64,000 nucleotides of DNA from assembly GCA_022495995.1 (NCBI GenBank), contig JAFEMH010002082.1, forward strand, positions 62,001-126,000, read 5' to 3'. This document shows positions 22,498 through 34,763 of this stretch, in pieces (position 1 is the first letter of the stretch; the number at the start of each line of letters is the position of its first letter). The notes under the pieces are model-generated. The model worked only from the letters and a program-made list of their open reading frames with translations, was not told the DNA's origin and did no database searches. The translations under genes were made by a program, and so were the position numbers. This DNA is from Adenophora triphylla var. japonica (lineage: Eukaryota > Streptophyta > Magnoliopsida > Asterales > Campanulaceae).

Positions 22498-25400
22498 TGC
22501 TAATTTAGACAGCTATACGTTAAACTAGCTCCTATAACTAGATTATTTTTTCCTTTGTCATGTCTCTGCCCAGCATCCTGAAAAACTTTCAACATAGAGA
22601 AACTTTACTCAAAAGTTTGTATGATTGTATCTACCTGTAAGATACTTGTTACAAATATTCAACAAAGTATCTAACACACTGATAGCCCACATTTCCATGA
22701 ATGAACAATCTCATTCGCAAACAACGTGCCCATGCTTGATTGACCGAAGGAAGGTAGGTAGAACAAAAAGGAACACATTTCTACTGCTTAAAATACGAAT
22801 AAATATTGACTGTATAACCCCACTGATGCGATATCACCATCAACTGAAACAATGTCATGAAATAATGTGATTTGCAGAACTTTTCAAAAGTCTAAAGTTT
22901 TCATTGGATGGTGAGGTGATATATCACGTCAACAGTATGAGTGTTGCATCAACAATTTTTTCATGAAAAATACTGAAATGCATAGAGCATACAGACAAAC
23001 ATTTCATTATAAAGAAGTAGACGAAACTCAACGCAATGGATTGCAGCTCCCTCTTTCCATTTCTATAAAGCTAAAAATCGGGATCAGTTTGATCCATCAT
23101 TGCTTAGACTGGCCTACTGCAAGGAACTTCTTTGATGCCTCGAGTAGGATGTAGCATGGTCATCTTAACGAATTATAAGGATGGAATAAGCATGGCATAT
23201 CCATAGAGAAGACATTTGTGCACACAAAATTAACTAAAAGCTATATGGTATGATGTACGATATAAGCTCTACCCATTAAAACTGAAAAACTAAGCCAAAA
23301 GCCACGGTAATTCACATAAGCAGACCCATGTCTCTCAACTGCTAAAATTAGAAGGCTGTCTCACAAAACACATACTATTGCACCTGTCAAAATACTTCAA
23401 GCACTGTGTTGCCTTCAGCACAAAATTTAGATAGGGTTATAGCTCCTACTCGGACATTCCAAAATGAGCTAATAAGAACATCCAATGACTCAAATTATTC
23501 TTTCTTGCAGAATAGAAATATAATAGTGGATACATTAAAAAAGGGAAATAAACTATTGAAGGAAAAGGAGTCCATCAAAGTAAAAGAAGTGTATTAAAGT
23601 CATGCTGAAAATCAGGACGTGGAACCCCAGGGAAAGCACCCCTAAATGAAGCCCATGGAGCAGGGGTGTATATCACTTTGTCCTAGAGAAGCTTCAGTGG
23701 TAGTCACTGAAATCTGAACTCTGGGATTTCTTCCACTCACAGACAACACAGGATAGCATTGCCAAGGCAAGGCAGTATGACCATCTTTGCTGAAATCCTA
23801 CATATGAAGGAAGGTAAAATGTGGATTGGGACTCGACTGAGTTTCACAAGACACTCGAAGGTGTTCATGGCTTCCTTTTGAAAAGTTGGAGGATGTTTCG
23901 GTGGAGTTTTGCTGGCAAAGAACAAAACAAGGATCTGCTACTTTCTTATTCTTTATTTTTCAAAACAAAACAATAAGAAAGTTTTTTTTCTTTTTTAAGA
24001 AAAGAAGTTCTATTTGGAGAACGCAAAGAATATAGAATGAGACAGACAAAAATTCCATTAGTTTGAAAAGATAATAAAAAGATGCAAAGGGTCTAATGTA
24101 ATCTAATATAATCAAACGGACTATGGTTCTTTAGTATCTTGTTTTTCTTGCACTTTTTTCCGGTGTCTCTTGTTCTAATAGAATCGTTGTCTGTATTCTC
24201 GCAGTTCTCTTTCTCTTGATCTAATTTTATTGTTTGTTCTCTGAAAATAAGCAAAGAAGCTTCATAAATAGTTCCTAAGTACAATGTGCGAAGTTCACCC
24301 TGATTCACCTTAGAGTTTCCCCTACTCCAGAATTCAGATGTTGACAGATAACCAATCTTGATTTGGTTCTTGTGTAGGATTCAACTAAAATGTTGATTTT
24401 GGAGGGAGACTAAAAGGAATCTCCAATGAAAGTTTTTCCTCTTTAGTATGTTCCTACAATTGAAAGTTGGAAGCCATTTATGTTTCCTAGTAGAACTATG
24501 GGTTATGTTATAGCCAGTTTTAAAGTTCTTGCCTTATTGGAGCTACAACCATGGTCAAATATGTGTTTCAAAAGCACTTATGGCAGGAAAACGAAAATCC
24601 ACGGTTACATTAAATAGGTAGAAAATACCTAAAGAAGATCAATAAAATTATAACCACAAATCTTATTATTGAATCTGACTAAGATTCTTCGGAATTATGA
24701 TCTGACCAACCTATTAAGCCTTACTTTAAGTATATCATTCAGTGTTATATATCTAGCAATAGAGAAATCATGTGGCATATCAAATGCAGCCGCTGCTCTC
24801 CAAGAAAAGTCATACTTTCTCTTTTGGACCATTCTATTTGTTCCACTTGAAAAACTAAGAATGCCAACACGTATTATCCTTATATACCAAAATTTACATT
24901 AAAAAGAAGAAAATCAACTTTACTTATAAAAAGAGACCTAATATTTCCACCCCCCATTTATGTTGAGTTCACCATTACTTTGTTCACCAACCCATTTTTA
25001 CCTCACATATCAAATACACCACCCCACTTTCTCATTTTACCCTATCACCTCCTTTATCTTCTTCATCTCCTCCAACCTTTAATCTTATTCTTCCCGCCAA
25101 ACACCTTCCACCCGCCACCACCGCCCATCCCCAACCCTCTTTCCACCATTTTCAAATTGGATCACCCAGCCCCCCCCCCACACGAACACAATACACGCAC
25201 AATCATGGTGTTTGGCCATGGTTGATCGGACACCATGAGGTGTAGGGAGGGATGGGGAGTAGGGAGGGATGGGGAGGGTTGTGGATTCTAATATGTACAT
25301 TTAATAGCTAAGGTTAGTCTTTTGACTATTGGATTCTAATATGTACATTTAAGTCTTCAATTGTATGCGTGGAAACTCATCTTGCCAACAACTGAAAAGA

Positions 25401-25992
25401 CGAAAGCAAATGGGAAGCTGCAGGAATATATGGACTCCCATCTTTGCCAAAATAATCATTTCTTACTCCAATGAGTAGTAAATTTCAGTCTAGTTCGGAC
25501 TACCTCACTTTCAAGTTTTAGTAATCATAATCAAGAAACACTTTCAAGACTCCATGCTTTCACCTAAGTGTCCCTCATTTCCATATAATCTGTCAGCATA
25601 ATTTCCAGTCCTTTAAGTACCTTTTCAAATTGTTCTGCACGTGTTACTACTCAACCTAAAAAAGCAAGATCGCGGCAAACATATTGACTGTATTCGCCCA
25701 TATTTATATCAGTTTCAACAATGCAGATCTATTAAGGTTTGATATCCATTGTTGAGCCCATATCCATCATCTCAAGCTTTTGGATCAGCTGTAAACTTGA
25801 CAAGATTGCAGCATATGTTAGTCAATTTTTCACATGATTCCCAATGCTACTTTATCAATGAGTGCTAGTTGTTACGGCTACATGCACACACCCAAGGAAA
25901 TCATAGTGAACTGGTACTAAGATATCATTAACTCTAGATAATAAGGGAAAATCTCGGAGTTTTGGGAAGCAATGGAGATTAAGAGGTGAAAT
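22498..25992 (-). other. Putative long 5' UTR intron of the TLCD4-like gene
   Basis: No conserved frame is found on either strand over 3.5 kb. A splice acceptor-like TTAGCAG ends just before the start codon at 22495, and a donor-like AAGAG then GTATTTC lies at 25994, so this is best read as one intron in the 5' leader. It includes a C-rich stretch at 24940-25200. Confidence 0.4.
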
Positions 25993-25994
25993 AC

Positions 25995-26250
25995 CTCTTG
26001 GAAGTCCGATCGTCAATTAGCTCCAATGCCAATGCGCGATTGAATCTTTCGAAGATCCTTTGATGCAGCAGGCGATTTTTTGATTTTGATTCTCCGGCGG
26101 CCTTGATCTTCAATGTAAATAGATATTGTATCGCTCTATCTCAACCGTGAAAATAGCTAGATCCGGAAGCAGCAGGCGATTTTTCGATTTTGATTCTCCG
26201 GCGGCTTTGATCTTCCACCTCCTGCTACCGCCTTCCGCAACAACCCTCTC
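25995..26250 (-). other. Putative non-coding first exon of the TLCD4-like gene, with an internal repeat
   Basis: On the minus strand this segment is relatively GC-rich, begins near a (GA)n tract at about 26240-26262 and ends in a donor (CAAGAG then GTATTTC). A 46-bp piece, CAGCAGGCGATTTTTTGATT onward through CTCCGGCGGC, occurs at 26066-26111 and again with two changes at 26170-26214. The duplicated leader suggests an alternative transcription start, but this is inferred. Confidence 0.4.
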
Positions 26251-26787
26251 TCTCTCTCTCTCACACTCAATCCCTATCTCAGGCTCTTTTTCGGCTTAGA
26301 GAAAATTGCATTAAGGCCACTCTGTTCTAACATTAATGTTTTATGAAGGTGAGTAATTTCCAATATCCCCTTAAGGCCCTTAAAACAAAAATACCCCATA
26401 CTGTCTCATTCACACTCGCTAAGATCATTCACTTGTCTTCTTCTAGGAAAATTGCATCGCCCCCTCTAATAGGCAAATATCAGACTAAGTTCCAAAAGCT
26501 AAAAAAACCTTCGAGTGTTGGCTCATAGTTAAAATGTAAGAGAAATAGGCAAAAAATAGATCAAAATAGCTCTATTATTATAATAGTTATATGTTAAATC
26601 AAAAATTCAAATTTAAGTATGATAGATCTCTCTCTCTCTCTCATAGTAGTATTTTCATCCTAAAAAAGTAAACATAATAGCAAAATATTAACAAATAGAA
26701 AATCAAACACCACCTCAACACTAAATTATATGAAAATGCCTAAATATTAAAAAAATATCTAAATTTCACTGCAATAAAAAATGCACA
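26251..26787. other. Intergenic DNA left of the Retand element
   Basis: AT-rich with no conserved frame. The last five bases, GCACA (26783-26787), are the left copy of the target duplication. Confidence 0.4.
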
Positions 26788-27642
26788 TGATGAGCCCGGA
26801 TCTGTTTGGGCCGGGCCGCGCTGTCAGTCCAAGAAACCGGTGACGTGACGGTTCTGAAGACCGTGGGAAAGACCGCGGACGAGATAGGCCGCGAGGTCGG
26901 GCGCGTCCTTCCCCGCATTATCCCTATCAAAGACCGCGAGGGATCCTGGCCGTGGATCGGTGCCGCGGGAGAGGCATGGCCAGCGTCCTCCGTGCCGCGT
27001 CAAATACCTTTGACCGCGGCCACGATATTGACCGCGGGCTCATGTATACGCCTCCCAGGTTATCTCACCTGCCTCCGGTTAATGTCGAAGCCTTGCCGAG
27101 CAAGTTAGCTTGCGGCTCGACATGCAAGGTTGCTGGCTCCCCATCACGCATTTAATACGGCTCGATCGGGGAGCCTACTATTTCATTTAATGCACCAAGC
27201 CAGCCATGCGGCTCATGTCCCTTCGGCCCGTACCCTGCGGCGATCAATGTTCCCTCACGACGGGGCCAATTAGCTGCGGACACGTGTAGCTGGTCAAATA
27301 TCAAAGTGCCCCATAGGGCTGATCTCATTGCTTACATCAACAAGCACCACTACATTGCCTATAAATGGAAGACCTTTGTCCCCTTGGACAAGGTAAGTTC
27401 CAAATATATTGAATAAGCCCTATTACTCTAAAAACCCTACACACACACACACTTCAAGGTATTCAAAGCCTTATTATCTCAGTATTCTTACTCTCACACC
27501 CGAGGGTCTGAGTTGGAGTAACATCCAACTTTGACCTTAACGGTGCTTTTCTGTGTTTTGATTTAGGTACAATCAGTCCACTAAATATATCAAGCCAGAT
27601 ATCCTTGAACCGCTCCTGACCCTGAAAAGCTTGGCGTCATCA
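26788..27642 (+). mobile_element. 5' LTR of the Retand element
   Basis: 855 bases, TG...CA ends, matching 39043-39903 and 53838-54688. The U3 part has repeated GACCGCG motifs (about 26868, 26932, 27009 and 27029). A TATAAATGG box lies near 27360 and a CA repeat near 27440. It differs from the other two LTRs in many small changes in its first 350 bases. Confidence 0.9.
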
Positions 27643-27643
27643 G

Positions 27644-27660
27644 TGGTTCCGATGTCGGGA
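27644..27660 (+). other. Primer-binding site of the Retand element
   Basis: TGGTTCCGATGTCGGGA starts one base after the LTR. The same place in the related copies at 54690 and 41894 reads TGGTTCCATTGCCGGGA. It resembles the plant tRNA-Asp-type site TGGCGCCGTTGCCGGG with changes; the tRNA is inferred. Confidence 0.6.
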
Positions 27661-27764
27661 AACGACTTTCATTTGTCTTCTCTTTATGTTCAGATACACC
27701 TTGTATTCTAAACAGCTGACTGTCAAAGGACACTTCTTTTCAGTCATTTTCCTCTTTTCTAAAA

Positions 27765-29155
27765 ATGTCTAGAATATTGGAAAACGCTGGTCATTTGACC
27801 ATACACCCTGAGGACCAGGCCTCACCCTCCACAATTAATAGAGATAAGCAAACCAACTCTGTTTTCAACAGAATAGGGGCCCATTCTCAGCCCCAAAAAT
27901 CCCCAGCTCAACGAGCTATACACCGGTTAATCGAGGAGGCACGTGCTGAGAAAGCCCAAGCCCTGCTAAACAATAGCCCAAAAACTCCCCAAGCTCCTAT
28001 AAAAAACACCGCCTTGACTACTCCACTCTCCCCGGATCAAATCCTGAGGAGGCAAGAAATTCTGGCCTCCAAATCCAAGCTGATCGCAGAGGCCATGGCC
28101 GTCGCTGATGCTCAAATGGAGATGTTCGAAATAGAAGCCAACGGCGGGCTCCAGTTCCCCCAAGGGTCACAAAGGTTCTCCCAACGAGCTCTCCCCAAAT
28201 CGCTTGCTAGTCAAGCTAGGGGGCAAACCGGGTTGAACCAACCCTTGAGCGTGGACAGCCGGCCAAGCGCAGTGTGGTGCATGTAGAGGACAGCGAGGAG
28301 GTTGGAGAAGAAGCCCAATCAAATCTGCGTGCGAAGTCCAAAGCCAGACCCTTGGCTCCGGCCAAGGAAAAGGCCGTGACTCCACGAGCTAAAAAACAGA
28401 AGGTTGATAACCAAAGCCCGGAATTTATCAAGTTTATGAACGAGATGTGGGAGACCCACCAGAAGGCCGCCCAGAGATGTGGCCACACCATGGATGCTTT
28501 CAATGATAAGATCGCCCGGGCACCAATTCAATAGGGCAAGCCCCCCCAAATGGACACCTATGATGGCTCCAAGAATTCCAAGAGCCATATGGGACGATTC
28601 GAGGGACAAATGGCTTTATTCTCCTCGGATGAGTCCGTGATGTGCAAGGCATTGGCTGCAACATTCACGGGCAAGGCCTTATCTTGGATGTTAGCCCTCA
28701 AGCCCCGGACCATCCAATCATTCAGCCAGTTTAGAAGTATCTTCCTTAATGCCTTTCTTTGGGGCGAGGGTGCCCGCTAAGACCAAAAAGCAGATCTTGT
28801 CAGATCGTGTCAAGCGTAGGCCCCAAAGCAGGCTTCCTGAGGATTACATATCTCGATTCGGGAAGGTGAGCGAGGAGATTGTGGACCTAGAGGAGGAGAC
28901 ATCGGACTACGCTTTGAGGGCGGCCTCGGCTCCTCGCTTCCTCAAAATGAATTTTGCCTCAGTAGGCCTAAAACCGTGGAAGAGATGTATGAGAGGGCTT
29001 CGGCCATTGCATCCGCCGAAGAACCCCGTGTGCCCGCTCCCGAGCTTCACGAGGAAAGAATAAGCCAAGTTCGGGAAACCACCCAGCAGCTTGCGCCCGC
29101 ACCAACAACCAGGGCAAAAACCGACGTGGGTCGGATAAACTCCGAAAAACAATAG
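27765..29155 (+). pseudogene. gag of the Retand element, broken
   Basis: The first frame begins MSRILENAGHLTIHPEDQAS at 27765 and runs 173 codons through a Pro/Ala-rich region with a helix (ILASKSKLIAEAMAVADAQM). It is then shifted. The gag core (KSHMGRFEGQMALFSSDESV near 28585, then TFTGKALSWMLALKP) sits in another frame at 28550-28780, and a further part at 28749-29063. At least four frame changes and several stops make it non-functional. The same N-terminus recurs in the second copy at 54814. Confidence 0.85.
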
Positions 29156-29639
29156 AGGAAACAGTTTACACCGAGCTCACCGACCCAAGGGTGGTAATCA
29201 TGAGGTCCTCAGACTTTCCTCCTCCTCCCCCCATGCTTCGAAAGCCAAATGAGAGGAGTAGGCTTAAGTTACTGTGAGTATCACAACGACCACGGGCACG
29301 GAGCGAGGGCGCTTCAGTGAAGCGAATAATCCGGCGAGAAAATCAACGACGAGGAGCTAACCAAGTGAGTTAAAGGAAATAACAACGCCCCGCCAACAAC
29401 AATAACCGGCGAGCGGAGCACGAAAAATCACGCGTGGTCAGGAAGGGTGGAAAGAGACAATTTTGAGGATGAAGAGGGTGACTACAATATAAACTTCATT
29501 GGAGAGGAACCCCCTCCAACAAACGACTCTCCCTCCAAATCCGGACATTAGAGAAGGTTTTTTCCATCCCGCAAATGGCTCCGAGAGGAAGAAGCAAGAA
29601 ATTGGGTTCAAAAGGAGTGAACTTGCCTCCTCCCTTTTT

Positions 29640-32600
29640 CATTCCACTCGGCCGCTCACCCTCGAGAATGAGAATCAACCCGGGCAAACATAGGCCGAGT
29701 GTTGATAGATCTTGGAGGCCCGTGATATACTCTACTACCATACTTTGGTAGGAATGAGAATGACCGAAGCGCATCTTACTCCATATGCGGGCATGCTTGA
29801 GGGCTTCACGAATCACGCCGTGGGAGTAAAGGGGACGATTGTGTTTGAAGTGACTATTGGGGAAAAGCCCATGCATAAGGCGGCCAAAATCACTTTCATG
29901 GTGGTCGATCTTCCTTCCCAATACAATGCCATTCTCGGCGTAACTGCTCAGGCCGAATTGGGAATAGTTGCTTCCGTTCCCCACCAAAGGGTGAAATTTA
30001 ACACCTCGGGCGGGGTTGCTACCATCAAGAACCGGCCAGGAGATTCCTCAGAGCACTTGAGGAGAAGAGAAAAGCTAGTAAAGGCCGGACATCACGCCGC
30101 GAGATAGAAGGCGAGGACAAATTAAAAAAAGGAAAAGCCCTTGCACTTGTGTCGGCGTCCATTCCAATAGGCATGCTTTCTTTCCATACCACAAAGGTGG
30201 AGCTCATGACGAGCAGAAAATCAAAACAGTTGGCCCCTATTGAGGGAGGATACATTGATCGAGGAATTGAGGGAGAGATTGACCGCGATGTCATATACTC
30301 TATGGCAGCAACGGCCAGGAGCTCGAGTCGGCCCCCAACTATTGTCATTGACTCCTTGCATAATCGTGAAATCAGCGACCTTCAACCTAACGACGAGCTC
30401 GAGGAGGTGGTCATCAACCCCCATTTCCCCGAGCAAACTATTAAGGTTGGGCTGGAAATTCACTGCGAGGAGAGAAGGATACTCATCGAGTTCCTTAGAG
30501 CAAATTGTGATGTGTTCGCTTGGAGGGTGAAGGATATGCAAGGAATCAGCGAGGACGTGATCCTCCACAAAATCAATGATGACCCATCCTTCAAGAACAT
30601 TCATAAAAAATCAAGGTACTTCTCTCCGGAGAAAGAAATGGCGATCAAGGAAGAGGTGGAAAAATTGCTCAAAGCGGGGATAATAAAGGAAATTACCTAC
30701 CCAAAATGGCTGGCCAATGTGGTAATGGTCAAAAAATCCAACGGCAAGTGGAGGATGTGTGTTGATTTCACCGATCTCAACAAGGCATGTCCCAAAGACT
30801 GTTTCCCTCTTCCTCGCATAGACAGATTGGTGGATTCTATAGCCGGCCACAGAGTATTAAGCTTCATTGATGCATACTCCGGCTACCATCAGATCCGGAT
30901 GGCTCCACGAAGATGTTCGCTCAGTAGCTTTCATCGGCTGCGGGCAAGACTTCTTGTTACACACCATGATGCCGCCGGGCTAAAAATGCGGGAGCCACAT
31001 ATCGGCGAATGGTCAATTTGGTCTTCAAAAACCAGCGGCGAAACCTTGAGGCCTATATTGATGACATGGTGATAAAAACAAAGGAAAACTCCCACGAGCT
31101 CGACGTGGAGGAAACCTTCCAAAACTTGCGCCGCAACAACATGAAACTAAACCCCCTGAAATGTGCTTTTGGGGTAAAGGCGGGCAAGTTCCTTGGATTC
31201 ATGGTAAATCAGCGAGGAATAGAGGCTAATCCCGAAAAATTCAAGCAACTGCTTGGACATGAAACCTCCTGCTTGCGTGAAAGATGTACGAAACTCAATG
31301 GTCGCATCACCGCACTTGGCCGCTTCATCTCGCGGTCGGCGAGAGAGATGCCTCCCATTCTTCAAAACTACGAAAGGGGAAGAAGCCGATGAATTTGCAT
31401 GGAGCAACGAGTGCCATCAAGCTTTTGAAGAAGTCAAGACATACCTCGGGCGGCCACCTCTACTCGGCGGCCGGTGCCGGAAGAGCTTTTACATTTTTAG
31501 CGATTCTTGATACGCGCGTGCTTGTTCTTGTAAGGGAGGATAATAACTCCCAAAAACCGGTTTATTATGTTTCTAAGGCAGCTGTCGCCGTAGAAGGGCG
31601 TTATCTTAATATAGAGAAGTTAGCTTACGCCTTGCTTGTATACGCTCGAAAATTAAGAGCCTACTTTTACGCACATCCTATAAGCTGTACTAAGCTGAGG
31701 CCCCGCTTAGAAAGGTTTTACACAAATCGAGTCTTCGGGAGAATGCTAGCTTGGTCTATCGAACTCGGCTGAGTTCCGAGATCACCTACTCCCAGGAAAG
31801 ACAATCAAAGCGCAGGCCTTAGTTGATTTTGTGGTAGAATCATCATTTAAATTGGTGAACAGCGACCTTGGAAAAAGAAAGCGGGCAGAATCAGAAGAAG
31901 CCCCAGATAGCTCGAGCACTGAAATTATACGGCCCAGAGCGCCGGAAGAAATATGGACTTTATTCGTGGACGGCTCTGCGAGCAGGTTAATTAGTGGAGC
32001 GGGCATACTTCTGAGCGCACCTTGCGGGAGAAATTTAAGAGGGCCTTGAGATTCAAGTTCGAGGCATCTAACAATCAAGCTGAGTATGAAGCAATTATAG
32101 CGGGCATGGAATTGGCAAGAGACTTGGGAGTTCAGAATATAGAGATCAGCAGTTATTCTCAGCTCATAGTTAATCAAATTAGGGGGGAGTATGATACTAT
32201 CAACCCAGTGCTAACTAACTCGATCTTGCGGCCTTGCAAAAACCCTCATCAAAAATTTCACCTACTATGAAATTTGAACCAAGTCATGAGAGAGGACAAT
32301 GTGGAGGCGAGACCTCCTCTCCCGAATAACCGATCAAGAAATTGTTGAATTGGAGACGGTGCCGAGATTGAGTTCACGGAGAGACTGCTTATAGATCGAA
32401 TTCGGATAAACAATATTGAAGATCAAGTAAGGACTAGGTAGATGAGATCAAGGATTACATCGAAAAGCAGACCCTCCTCGAGGATCCAGCAAAGGCTAGA
32501 GCCATCAGAACGGTATCCGCAAAATACCTCATCCTCGATGGGGTACTTTTTCGACGATCATTCACCAAGCCTTTGCTCAGATGTGTCAAAACTCACATGT

Positions 32601-33670
32601 TCACTAATTTACTCTATGAGGTTCATGAAGGAGTTTGTGGCGGACATCCAGGTGCTCGCACCCTCTCAGACAAGATCAAATTCCAGGGATTCTTTTGGCC
32701 TACAATGAGAAGGGATGCGCAGGAATATGTGAGAAAGTGTGATAAGTGCCAGAGATTTGCGGACATCCCCAGACTACCATCAACAGAGCAAACTTTGGTT
32801 GTACCATCGTGGCCGTTTGATACGTGGGGATTGATCTCATTGGACCATTCCCATTGCTCGAGGAAACATCAAGTATCTTTGTGGTGGTCGTGGATTACTT
32901 TACCAAGTGGACGAAGCGAGGTTTAGCCACTATCTCCGAGGAGAATACCATCAATTTTGTCCGCGATCACATCTATTGTCGATTTGGGGTCCCCCGAGCA
33001 ATAATTTCGGACAATGGCACTCAGTTCTCCGCAAAATTCACTGCTGAATGCGTGAGAATGAAAGTGCAACACCGTAAGTCTGCAGTTGCTTATCCCCAAG
33101 GAAATGGCCAAGGCGAGGCCGCGAACAAGCTAGTCTGACCGCCTAAAGAAAAACTTGGAGGGCGAGGAGGACGATGGTTGGACGAGCTACGGATCGCATT
33201 ATGGGTTGTCCGCACCACTATAAGAAATTCTACGAGGAGAAACTCCTTTCTCGCTCACGTATGGAGTCGAAAGGCAATGGCTCCGAGTTGAGGTTGCCCT
33301 ACCCTCGTACGAGTCACATACTTCGATGAGTCTCAAAAGCGAGGCAAACGAAGGTGTGACACTGGACGATCTCGAAGGAAAGAGAATGCGGGCATATGAA
33401 AAAATGGTGAACTACAAGCGAAGCGAAGAAGCACCACGATAAAAGGGTAAATAAGAGGAGTTTTTCGGTTGGAGATTGGGTACTTAGAAGCGTAGAGGTC
33501 CGAGGGACCCAACTGGTTTCAACAAGCTGTCCCCGAAATGGGAGGGACCATATGAGGTCACCAAAATAGTCAAGGAGGGTACCTACATATTGCGACCAAA
33601 AGAAGGAGAAGAGCTTAAACACGCTTGGAATAGCGATCACCTCGGAAAAGTACTTCTTTTGATATCTTTG
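29640..33670 (+). pseudogene. pol of the Retand element (protease, RT, RNase H, integrase), broken
   Basis: The domains follow in order across shifting frames. Protease is at 29640-30110 (FMVVDLPSQYNAILG near 29897-29941). RT is at about 30450-31250 (WRMCVDFTDLNKACPKDCFP near 30751; catalytic YIDDMVIK near 31054; KCAFGVKAGKFLGFMV near 31160). RNase H is at 31390-32270, with a second RNase H-type part (WTLFVDGSASRLISGAGI near 31955, then ASNNQAEYEAIIAGMELA near 32066), as in the Tat lineage. Integrase is at about 32560-33660, with zinc-binding residues (HEGVCGGHPGARTL and CDKCQ), the acid residues of IDLIGPF and SDNGTQF, and the last catalytic Glu region NGQGEAANK. Stops and frameshifts in almost every domain rule out a working polyprotein. 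Confidence 0.9.
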
Positions 33671-34763
33671 TAATTTTGGAGGGAGTATAGACCCCTATAT
33701 GTATAAGTATGAAGTTACCATCAAATTTTGGTGCAAAAATAGTTATAACGCCTTTCCCACCGGCCTCAAGCTGAGGTGGATGCCGCATGACGGATGCCGG
33801 TAGGTTCGAGAGCCAACATATGGGCTCCTACCTACTGATGCGCAAAGATCCATTAAGATCCGCAAGACTATATGGAGTACAAAGGCCATTACGCCCGTAC
33901 TCGATCGCGGGGAGGATACTCAGTCTGCCGCGTGACACCACCAAGAAAAAGTGGATATAGATGAACGTAGGTACAAAGGCCGTGATGCCGTACCTACGGA
34001 CTCTAGTGGGGACAAAGACACAGTCCGGACCCACTAATTGCGCGAAGGACCTCGTTAGGGCCGTTACTCGCATGCCTGTATGTAACAAAGGCCTACATAT
34101 AAGCCCGCTTACATGATCGCCATAAGACCCTCACAAAAAACTCCAAGGGGTTTTGAATAAAGGGTTAAAAAGCGTGAACCTCCAATAAGGGGATACAGAT
34201 GCCAGGGGGTTAAAGGGCCTCTATGCTAAATATGCTCCTACCTTCTGTTGTGTAGACAATAGCCTCACGGCCACATTCTACATGCCCTATGAAAGTATCT
34301 TACCTTGGCTGCTTTTGACTTACACCACAGCTCGCAAGGTTGGGAATAGTGTAAATGGATGAGAGTGATCAAACAAGTTTAACAAAGCCAAAAAGACAAA
34401 TTGGGGTCAAGACCCCTAAATTTGCCATAAGGCTAAACAAACGCAGTCACAGAAAAATAGGGCTGACTCTCACGAAAAATCCATGTGATTTTGAATAAAG
34501 AGTTAGGAAAACTCAAAAAATGCGGGCAAAGGGCCTACTAAGCTTTTGACCGCAGAAGGAAAGTATAAAGTTTAATTGTTAGTCAAAAACGGCTTTGGAG
34601 AAAGAGCAAGAATGCAAGTATCAAGGTACTCAAAACTTGCGAACACTCAAAACAGCCTACAAGACCGGCAATTAAGATAAATAGTTGGGAAAAATGCTTG
34701 TATTGATGAGAAATAAATATTTACAAGATCCTACCATCTATTACAACAAAGGAAACAAAAAAC
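33671..34763. other. Spacer between pol and the antisense reading frame of the Retand element
   Basis: Non-coding element DNA. It holds repeated phrases such as AGACCCTCACAAAAAACTCC and CGTACCTACGG and direct-repeat-like segments near 33770-34080, but no conserved frame on either strand. Confidence 0.4.

Noticed and set aside
24980..25300. Overlapping frames in the C-rich stretch
   Set aside because: Low-complexity proline or glycine runs on both strands; no domain.
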